Positions 53,695 through 64,000 of a stretch of 64,000 bases of DNA are shown here, piece by piece (the first letter of the stretch is position 1; the number at the start of each line of letters is the position of its first letter). The notes beneath the pieces were generated by a model. It made no database searches and was not told where the DNA came from. It saw only the letters and a list, made by a program, of their open reading frames with translations. Position numbers and translations under genes: made by a program. Source of the DNA: Taxawa tesnikishii (nom. ined.) (taxonomy: Eukaryota > Ascomycota > Dothideomycetes > Dothideales); NCBI GenBank assembly GCA_030247885.1, contig JAPDRO010000011.1, positions 744,001 through 808,000 on the forward strand, in the 5' to 3' direction.

Positions 53695-56206
53695 TCAAGC
53701 AGTACCCTCGCCCTCCTCCGCCCAGCCCGGAAGTCCTCCCTCAGTCTGCACGCCAAGTCCAAGCCCGAAGTTGCCCGGTCTGAACCCTGTCAGCCCGGCT
53801 CCGAGTCCGACAAACGCTTGCTGCTGGCCCTGTTGCTGCGCAAACGGACCGTGCGAGAAGACGGGCATGCTCACTGTCCTGGCGTGCGCGCCACCCCGCG
53901 AAGTCGGGGGTTCAGATGGTTGTTGGACGAGGCGGAAGCAAAACCGTTGGCGTTATAACCGTTAGTGTTGGTCAGGGAGACAGAGTGAGTGGCGCCGTGG
54001 CCGAAATGCTGAGGCTGGGACGAGGGGATGTCAGAGCGCGTGATATTGTCGGAGCTGTAGAAGGCTTGTTGGGCGCTCATGGGCTGCTGCTGCTGCTGCT
54101 GCTGCTGCGCAGGCTGGCTGGAGAACGATGTCGGGCTCAGGTCAAGGCCCGGGGCTTGCTGCTGTGTCTGTTGCTGCTGTGCTTGCTGCGTCGCGGCCAA
54201 GTACATTGTCAGCGGGTTGTTCTGGCCGGCATTCAGGATTGTTGATGCCGTGGGGCCTTGCAGCGGGTTGAAGCCGTTGTTGCTGTTTCCGGACGCAGGA
54301 CTGATGGAGTTCTGGTTGCGATTTGGCTGCAGTCCGTTGATCTCGTTCACGCTCATCCCACCGTCCTGCTGCGACTGTGGGTTGCCCTGTTGCTGTTGCT
54401 GTTGCATCTGGCTGGCGGTGATGATCTGACGTGGTGGGTTACCGCAGCGGTCTTTGCCAAAGTTGACCTTGAAGCGCTTGTACTCCTCGCGGCCACGCAC
54501 GGCTTCGATCGCCTTGATGGCGTTGGCGATGTTGGTGAAGTTGACGAATGCGCAACTCTTCTCGCGCAGCGCGTTCACCAGCTCGATCTCACCGTATTCC
54601 GAAAAGTCCTGTCGCAGACGCTCCTCACTCCAAGTCTCGTCGAGGTTACCAATGTAGACGTTGCGCGAAGCACCGCCACTGACCGCAAGGGCGATGGCGG
54701 GTGGCAAAGCGCCAGAGTGCTTGCCCCAACCAATCTTCAGGCGACGGTTGTGGATCATCAGGCCTTGGAGGTTGGACAGAGCAAAGAAGGCAGCGGCTGA
54801 TGTGGGGTCGATAAAGGTGACGAAGCAGATGTGCTTGTCAGGAATGTAGCGGATGTGATGCAGGAGACCGCCACGGACGACATTGCAGATCTCTTCGATG
54901 GTCGTCTCCGGGTGAATGTTACCCAGGTAGACGGTGCGGTTGCCCAGGTTGTTGACGCCACCAGCAGTGGTAGCGACGGCGGCAGCAGCGACGGATTGTT
55001 GGGCGAGCGCGTTGGAGATGAGGTCCCTGTCGGCGCCGTTGAGAACATGTGCGTACCCAGGTGCGATGCCAAGGTACTGAGCAGCGTTCTGTTGCTGGGT
55101 CTTGGAGACGTATGCACAACGGTCCTTACCGTAGTACACACGACGCGGGGCCTGCCACTTTGGTTCTTGTGGGAGCTGAGCCACAGCCTTGACAGCGTTG
55201 CCGATGGAGAGGAAATGAACAAAACCGATAGCCTTTTCCCTGACAATCTTGACAGTGTCAATGGGGCCAAACTTGCTCAGATCTTCCCTGAGCTCTTCCT
55301 CAGTGACCTCTTCCGGAAGGTTTCCGAGGTACACGTTCCGGGAAGCGCCAGACTGCTGAACCGCGAGTGCGACGGATGTCGGAACGGAAGAGGGCTTGCC
55401 CCAGCCAATCTTGATATCCTGTCCCCTGATGCAGAGCTTCTTCAAGATGGCATCAGAGTGGAAGTGGGTGGCCGAACTGCCGTCGAGGAAAGAGATGAAA
55501 GCACAGTTCTTGTCGGGAAGCAGGCGGACGGACTCGATCTGGCCGCTCCGCACGTGACTAAGGATCTCTTCTGCAGAAGTGTCTGGAGGAATGTTGCCCA
55601 AGTAGACCGTGCGACTGGATGTAGACATTAAGCCAGGAGCGAGACCCATGGCAGCTGGGCCAAGACCGAGCCCCTGAGCTCCCAGAGCGCTGAAGGTACC
55701 AGTCGGTGACTGGGGACCAGCATAGTACGAACCGGTAGCGAGATTGGAAGGAATGACATTTTGGTACATCTGAGGGGACATTGGGTTCTGTTGGCCGAGG
55801 AAAGTGTTGCTGTACTGATTCTGCTGGCCGTGTTGTCGCTGATTGGCGCCTTGCTGAAAGCTACCGAAGCTCTGGAACTGGGATTGTCCGAAAGCACCAG
55901 GCGACTGTGGTTGGAAAGGACTGCCGATCAGGAGGTTGGATGGAAGAAGGGGCGTGAAGTTCATATCCAGGGCGGTACCTGGGGTCTGCATGTCGGCGGC
56001 GGTAGCCTGGGGAAGGCGGTTGGTGTTGATGGACATGTTGTTCGCCCGCTCAGGGTGCCTCTGTGCGTATCCACCAACGGAGGGCTGGTTCGCGTTGAAG
56101 GCGTTGTTGGAGAAGCCAAAGTTGTCGTTGCCCAGGTTCAAGCCGGAGAAGGATTGCGACAAGCGATTGAACTTGTGCGCAGAGGGGCGTGTTCAGTGGT
56201 CTGCAT
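53695..56206 (-). CDS. Four-RRM RNA-binding protein, Mrn1/Nrd1 family
   Basis: About 837 residues. Four RRMs with clear RNP motifs: RTVYLGNIPPDTSAEEI, RNVYLGNLPEEVTEEEL, RTVYLGNIHPETTIEEI and RNVYIGNLDETWSEERL, each followed by an RNP1-like segment (CAFISF, IGFVHF, CFVTF, CAFVNF). N terminus is Gln/Asn/Phe-rich; after RRM4 there are three polyQ tracts. Mrn1 (budding yeast) and Nrd1 (fission yeast) bind mRNAs post-transcriptionally. A one-base loss in the G5 run 53906-53910 hides the true tail (NPPTSRGGAHARTVSMPVFS ... EEGEGTA). The start is uncertain: ATG 56206 (MQTTEHAPLRTS) needs one more base near 56170; the next in-frame ATG is MSINTNRLP at about 56036. Confidence 0.85.
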
Positions 56207-57780
56207 ACCGAGCAGATGAGGCGGGAAGGGGTCCCGCGCGGATGGTGATAGCACAGCCGTGGTGACGTTGGAGTGGTGTCCGGGTATCAACAGACCGGAC
56301 ACTGAACGATTGATCCGAGTTGGAGAAGCGTGACGGAAGCCAGATACGATCACAGCAGCAAACGTGTAGTTCCTGAGCCGTCAACGAAGTGTCCTCGATC
56401 GCAAGATGTAGCTGTTGCACAATTTCCCTGACAAGGTGGATGGTAGTCGTCCACGAGAATGCGCAAGTCCGGCTCGAACAATTGTCCTGCAACAAGAGCA
56501 AGCTGAGTAGCCTGCCGATGTAGTTTTGATCCGACTCTTGTATCTACAGTATAATTATGCCGGATTAGGACGATGTATCCAATGGCAGTTGATGGAGATG
56601 TCGAAGGGATTTGATGGGTAGGGGTATCTTCAAAGGGCCGCAATTAAAGGCAGTATTCTCGGATAGGGGGATTGTAGAATAACAAAGTAACGAAGAAACG
56701 TTGGCAGAGCCAAGTTGGACACGAACAGCAAGAAATGAACGAGCGACGAAGTGGGCGAGCAAGGCAGCAGCGCTTGGGGTAGGGAAGAAGGAGAAGGTGA
56801 AGCAGAAGAGGAGTAGCGGATCGAGAGAGGACGGTCGGATAGAGTAGCGAGGGCGCTCGGGAGATTGATGGTATGGACGTCCTAATTCGGGAAATGAGCT
56901 CCTCGATTCTGCTAACCTTCCAGTTCCAGAAGGCCCGCGCTAGGCTGCTTTCCGCCGGTAATCGACTGCGCGTCATCTCAACAGTTTGTATAGAACAAGT
57001 CGACGAGCGCGCCGGCCGCAGCATCTAAATAATCGTATACTGAACGAGGCCTCGTCACGCGACTGGTCTGCATGCAGCAACGGTGCGACTCGTCCTGTCA
57101 AGTGCTACCGGCGTTACCTGGAGGCCATGACTGGGCCGAGTATCTGCTGCGCAACGCCCTGTTCCTGACGATCCCTGCACACTGCACACTGCACACCACT
57201 GTCACACTGGGTTCGCTCCGAGGCCAAAGTCTCCGACTCCGAGTCCGTCCCCACGCTAGCGGATACAAGCTCTTGCACGTGAAAGCAAAAGTCCGGCGCG
57301 GATGCTGCTGCTGCTGCTGCCGCTTTTCTCTCCTCTCCTCCGCACAGCGTGTTGAGGAACTAACGTATGTGTTTTTGTCTGTCTGTCTGGGTGAACGACG
57401 GAAATAGCTGGCTGGATCGTTTCCTAGTCCCGTATTGTTCCAATCGTAGCTGATGGAAAAGCGCAGTGTGCTGGCGGCCCGGACTGGTATGAAGCATCGA
57501 ATCCTGGAACCGACTCGTCTCGTCTGCGGCATTTTGAGCCGGGCTGATCTGCACCAACCGACTATCGATTCGTCCTCATCTGATATCACCCTTTCCGACC
57601 AACGTCCGGAAACAAACGCGTCAAGTGAAGCTGCCGTTCCCTGTGTCAAGCCCTAGTGTATAGTTTACATTGTTGCCCGTGTGCAAAACACGTCCCTCCG
57701 TGTCCAATCTATACCCTTTCCCATCCTGCACGTCTGCGATGCTTCGCTAACGTCTATGAAAAAACCCCCCGTCCAACCAT
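56207..57780. other. Intergenic, 1.6 kb, upstream of the RRM gene
   Basis: Probably a long 5' leader and promoter of the RRM gene plus the 3' end of the GH47 gene. A short (CTG)n tract lies near 57303-57318. No gene recognised; a 5' UTR intron cannot be excluded. Confidence 0.35.
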
Positions 57781-59636
57781 CTAATCCCTGGGCCTCCTCA
57801 GCGGGTGCGCCTCAGTGTTTCTGTCACGGATATCAGCAAGACGTTCAGCGACACGAGGTTCAGGACGTCGACTTACAGTACAAACTCATCCAGACTAACC
57901 ACGTCCGGCTCGCTGAAGATGAGGTAAAAGTACTTCAGCGTTTCCGCTGTCCAGAACGACTCCATGCTATCCGATAAAGAGGACTTCTGCACAGACACGT
58001 CGTCAATGGATGCATATGCGATCTTCGTCCTCGCTTGCGTCTCAATAGCTTGGAACATATTCCACGCCTTCTCCTGGAGAGTCCTATCGCCGGTGATACG
58101 GTAGAGAATAAACAGCGACTCGATGGCTTCGGGGCGCAACAGGAACCTTGAATCGTTGATCTTGATGATACCAGGCGGAAGATTGTTTTTCTGGATGACT
58201 GTCTGAGCGTGTTCCTCGACGCTCATATGGCGGTACTCGTGCATCTTGTAGTTGTCCGCGACAGCTTGGAACCATCTCTCATCGCTCCACGTGCAGTTTT
58301 CGAATTCGGTGTTCTTGCACGGTAGAGCAGTGAAGATCTCCGGCATGATACCGCTCGGCATCGACTCGTAAGCCCAGATGCAGCCATCCACGAGCTGACG
58401 TGCAGTCGCTAGCTCCTGTGGTTCGTCAAACACTCTCGCTGCGAGGCCCACCATACCACCAACAAAGCACGTCAAGTGTTGCCCTTCCGGCTGAAGACGG
58501 AGGTTGTCGGCAGAATTGCGCTTTACCGAACCGGATATCAGCATTTCTTGGTTCTTCGGGTTCAACGGACGGAAGAAGAGATGTTCTTTGGCCGTTTCCA
58601 ACGCGATCTCGTACATCCTCCGGTACTGTTGCGTTCTCCCCGCAAGCATGAGATGCTGTTTTGGGAAGTATTCGTACAGTGAGTCGGCCATGCCACCGAA
58701 GGTAAAGGTGCGGTCCTTGGTGAAGTCTTGGCTCAAGGTGTTCACGCGTACAGGCCACAACCCCGGAAGTTTGGTGTCGTTCTGCTGCTTCTCGAAGACG
58801 TCCGTAATTCGTTGAATTGCATCGTAGTACTTTAGATCTCCAGACAGCTGAGTGAGCCTCGTAAACTCCAGTGACAGGGACCCGACCTCGGCCAGCAAAA
58901 CGCTGCCCAGTGCTTCTTGACGGCCATCCATAGCCGCGTTTCTCCAGTCCCAGCGGGTGATTGGCATGTGGTTAGGTGTATCGAAAGCCACGTACAGCAT
59001 ATCGCCTAATTCAATGGCTTTCTCCAGCAATTGAGGATATTGTCCCTCGCTGACGTCATATGCACTCAGGAGGCCGCCCAGGTACCTTATAGTAGTCTCG
59101 AACACGTTGATAGTATCCAAGGGAGAGGACGTGAAGTCAACCTTCTTCAGCGAAGCAACTGCCACGGCAAAGTCCTTCTTCAAACCCATAATCCAAAGAG
59201 TATCCAGGGAGTCGACCAGCGTTGCTCCCCATGCTCCATATCCGTTCTTGTATGTCCCAGTCAATGGGGTGACTTCATCTTGTAACCATGCATGCTTCTT
59301 ATATCCCTCCCACGAGTGCTCAAAACTCCTCTTCACGGCTCTCAACCTCATTTCTCGTCTCGCTCTTTGAGCCACCGTCTCCGGAGATTGTTCAAACGCA
59401 TATTGAATCCTCGGAATAGCAGCAGCCGGGCCAGTGGGCAACGGGATGATTTGTTCCACGGGGAAGCGTTTGCGGGCATTCTTCCATCGGAAGTTGTAGG
59501 GTAGAGTGAAGGGTGGTGGAACCCCGTCCCTGTGTGGTCTATGCGGTCTATCGTCTAGTCCGAGTGTGTTAAGAATTGTGAAGAGAAGGACAATGGCCAG
59601 GATGCAGAAAATAATCCATCGTCGAAGAAAAGCCAT
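57781..59636 (-). CDS. GH47 mannosyl-oligosaccharide alpha-1,2-mannosidase
   Basis: Class I alpha-mannosidase trimming Man9GlcNAc2 in the ER or Golgi, 599 residues. ATG 59636: MAFLRRWIIFCILAIVLLFT, a type II signal anchor. Family motifs: FEHSWEGYKKHAW, GYGAWGATLVDSLDTLWIMG, RWDWRNAAMDGRQEALGSVL, FTFGGMADSLYEYFPKQHLM, LRPEAIESLFILYRITGD, SDSMESFWTAETLKYFYLIF. The last exon is tiny (57781-57820) after intron 57821-57876 and restores the conserved end DEFVLNTEAHPLRRPRD with the calcium-binding Thr. It is divergent from ALG8 over 574 bases. The length and anchor fit ER/Golgi-type enzymes rather than the larger EDEM-like forms. Confidence 0.92.
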
Positions 59637-60210
59637 GATATGAGAGCAGGAAGGGAAAGACAGACTACTACATGAACAACAAATGATGGAAGGAGGGATC
59701 GAACAGCAAGAGACAAGAGACTCGACCAAGGCCGTCAGGAGACAAGCCTCAGCATCATATGTCAACTATGCAACAAACCGCGACTGCACGGTTGGCTCTC
59801 ATCCCTGAAGCTTGAATGTTGAGCTAGCGCACCACCTTTTCTCCAGTCGTCTTGGCGCACGTAGAGGGATGGATTGGTTGAGCTGGGGGCCATCGTAAAC
59901 AAATCATATCTAGAACACTCGACAGGAGACAACATGCTGAAGGAGTCGCTCTATACAGGTACAGACAGGCTGAAGAATACACGACCGTTTGGAGCACAGA
60001 AGATGGAGTGCGACGCGTTCCTTTTTGGTTGCCTTTGCATTTAGCCGCTTGCTTGACGCGCGTGCAAGAAACCCGGCACTTTGGTTCTCGGAGCGAGCCT
60101 GCCGAACCGTTGCCGATTAGACCTAGCGTTTCTACTCGCCTTCCTCCTGACACGTTATGTAGATATTGACATGTGGGTTGCAGATATAGGTCAATTCCTA
60201 CTATATCACC
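59637..60210. promoter_or_regulatory. Shared divergent promoter, GH47 mannosidase / ALG8
   Basis: 574 bases between the start codons of two N-glycan genes. No element named with confidence. Confidence 0.5.
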
Positions 60211-61966
<1,756 letters not shown>

Positions 61967-63475
61967 ACAGAGTCTCCAATAAGATAGTTTTGTATAGATT
62001 CGCAGGCTCAACCCGATCTCTCACGCTCTTTCCCTTACACTCCGTTCATCGAACACCACACTCAGTACACTTCTAACGGCTCCGTCCAGCATCGCCGACG
62101 ACTTCTCACCCAACCCGTCTCCTTGCTCAAGATGCCTGTATAGAAGCAAAGGTGAGCATCCCTTCGACAAACACGTCAGCCGGATGCATCAGGGGAGTCG
62201 GAAGACGACCACAAATGCGAGCATCATCAGACAAGGTTCGCTTCGAGTGAGAAGATCCAGAACTACATTCATCAGATGTCCAGACACATCCCAAAACTAC
62301 ATTCGTCAGATGTCCAGACATATGGGCGCGCTACCCTTGCCGCACAGATGTTTGTTGCAAGGCAACAACAGCGCCATAGCAGTGTCATGTCTATCTTGAA
62401 CCTGGAGACGATTCCTAGCTTGCCGCCCTCCTGTGTTCGAGGGACGTTTGATATCTGAGGGGATGGTGTTCTGCTGCACGGCTCGCGAGCATAGTCAGGG
62501 CCAACATTTGTGTGGCAGACGATATTGCTCCACGGTTCCAGGCACACGCGAGCTACACATATCTGCAGCGCCTCATGATCGCACCTTGGTTTGCGCGATC
62601 ACAACGAGTATAAACAGTCGTGGGGCGCGCGGAAAAGCATCAACAGAGGCGCTGGTGGACGATAGGGGAGAAAGGTGTTGGGCAGGGTTCTCGGGATTTC
62701 AAGAGGAGGAGCGGAACTTCGAACATTGAAACGGACCTCGATTTAGGCTCGGGTGCTCCCGAGCGAGTGGACTCCGAGCACCGTTCCTCAGTCAAAGAGA
62801 ATCGGACAGAGACAAGTGAAACGTGAGCATTTGAGTATATTGCCATGTCCTCTCCGTGAGTACCGCGTAGGATGGAGCACTTTACCACTGAGGAGGTTGT
62901 GGAAAGAGAATGGCGTACTGAACATCCGTGTCGGCCAAGTGCCCTTGTCGCGCTAATCATTTAAGTATCTGAGGCGCGTTTGCAAACCGTCATTCGCGCG
63001 GCTCTGCACTCCAGGTGGCTCCCATTCCACCACCAGAGCACCCCCATCATGGCTAGTCCCGCGAAGCTTTGCTTCGTGATCACCTCCTCTCCGGAGACAT
63101 TCTTTTCACCTTCGCCAACTCACATTCACCCTCTACTCACCTTGACAACAACCACCACCATCTCCAATGAGCATCTAACGGCCGTCCTCACCCTCCCGCG
63201 TTGTCACCTCGACCCTGGATAGCTACCTCTTTCCCGCATCCTCCCACCCATTGCGCCCAGCCTCGCACCTCGCACGACACACCACATCGAGCGCGAGATA
63301 CCTACGCGACCATCGACGCGAACATCGACGTGACCAAGAAAAGTATCATTAGTCCATACGACAAACCGGCTCTGGCTGTATATACATAGAAAATTGCCGG
63401 TTGCAGAGGCTAGAGGGTCTCGCCTCACCGCTCGACCTCTGAAGAAGCTAGGAGGCTCTCTGGCCAACAGGAAGG
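61967..63475. other. Intergenic, 1.5 kb, with a 34-bp tandem duplication
   Basis: No gene recognised on either strand; short frames are without domain signal. Contains the duplication at 62261-62326 and the promoter of the WAC-domain gene. Confidence 0.4.
62261..62326 (+). repeat. Imperfect 34-bp tandem duplication
   Basis: Copies at 62261-62294 and from 62295; the first 26 bases of each (AACTACATTC then R, TCAGATGTCCAGACA) differ at one position, with drift after that. Confidence 0.85.
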
Positions 63476-64000
63476 ATGGTACGCGTTTCGACCGTCAACA
63501 ACGTCTCTGGTACCTTGAGTGCTGAACGAGTGCAGGTCCTCTACAAGCGGAAACCGGTGCCGCCAGCAGCTACGCCAGAGAACATTCCCAACAATGCAGA
63601 GGTAGCTGGGACCCTTAAGGTAAAGCAAGAGACAGGAGGCTGATACGGTTGTCGCAGGTGTGGGTAATGCCAAAAACCAACGAGGTCTTTAAGGATTACG
63701 AGAGCTATCTCCAGCGGTGAGTCCGACTGCAGACGTATCCCGCTAGAGTCATACTGATATCTGCAGATACGACTTCCTCAGTCAGGTTCGCGCCGTTCTC
63801 CTCCGTGATCAAGTTGTTACTCACTAGGACTGCAGAAAAAGTTCGTCGACGCCGTCAACGGCAAGTCTGGTCTGACCTACTTTGCGGCTCTCGCTTCAGA
63901 GGTAGGCCCGCCTTGAACAGACACGCCCGACGACCCATTAACATATCCTAGAACAACAGCTCCAGTGACGTTGAAAAGACGTTTCCAGATGCTTTGAGGG
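63476..64000 (+). CDS. Itc1/ACF1-like ISWI-complex subunit, WAC domain, 5' part
   Basis: N-terminal part of a chromatin-remodelling subunit; runs off the window. The first coding exon is the ATG alone (63476-63478),  followed by a 57-nt stop-free intron (63479-63535); joined, the start reads MVLYKRKPV, the usual N terminus of Itc1-type proteins. Further introns: 63602-63657, 63717-63766, 63786-63835, 63902-63951. The WAC DNA-binding domain is visible: VWVMPKTNEVFKDYESYLQR, YDFLSQKKFVDAVNGKSGLT, YFAALASE. Reading the first intron as coding would add MVRVSTVNN... and is less like the family. Confidence 0.8.

Noticed and set aside
54258-54800. Long plus-strand frames opposite the RRM gene
   Set aside because: Antisense shadows of a strongly coding minus-strand gene (polyQ read as polyLeu/Cys).

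Overview
The window is nuclear DNA of a filamentous ascomycete (Pezizomycotina; Dothideomycetes or a related class is my guess, not proven). The signs are dense genes on both strands, many introns of 46-60 nt with GTRNGY donors, fungal Zn2Cys6 and C2H2/Fungal_trans regulators, and typical fungal versions of CIA84, Rrp6, Kre5/UGGT, Alg8 and Itc1. I built 26 protein gene models and one tRNA; gene ends given here are coding ends.

Left part (1-16.6 kb): a catabolic cluster. After the 3' part of an NCS1 purine-cytosine permease come a C2H2/Fungal_trans regulator, an old-yellow-enzyme reductase, a short-chain dehydrogenase, a NodB-fold (cyclic-imide-hydrolase-like) enzyme, a salicylate-hydroxylase-type FAD monooxygenase, an amidase and a phenol-hydroxylase-type FAD monooxygenase. 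This set matches HxnR, T, W, M, X, N and V, the fungal nicotinate (niacin) catabolism proteins described in Aspergillus nidulans, here in one contiguous run. The predicted flow is hydroxylation of the pyridine ring (X, V), ring reduction and dehydrogenation (T, W), ring opening (M) and deamidation (N), under one regulator (R). Nicotinate hydroxylase (HxnS), HxnY and the known Hxn transporters are not in the window and could lie to the left.

Middle (17-36 kb): a PAF-acetylhydrolase-like lipase; a divergent mitochondrial pair (complex I assembly factor CIA84 and ribosomal protein bS18m); a CorA-type ion transporter; UDP-glucose:glycoprotein glucosyltransferase with a C-terminal RDEL; coatomer zeta; a mitochondrial helical-repeat protein; and a tRNA-Asn(GTT) with a 14-nt intron.

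Right (36-64 kb): exosome nuclease Rrp6, a Zn2Cys6 regulator, two divergent unknown coiled-coil genes, a DUF300/TMEM184 membrane protein, a DUF1349 protein, a four-RRM Mrn1/Nrd1-like protein with polyQ tracts, a divergent ER N-glycan pair (GH47 alpha-1,2-mannosidase and Alg8), and the start of an Itc1/ACF1-type WAC-domain protein cut by the window end. UGGT, GH47, Alg8 and COPI zeta give the right two-thirds a secretory-pathway flavour.

Quality warning: at least 18 places in conserved single-copy genes need a one-base shift. Nearly all lie in homopolymer runs and nearly all look like a missing base. I read these as sequencing or assembly indels, not gene decay. No transposon, virus-derived element, rRNA or CRISPR array was seen.
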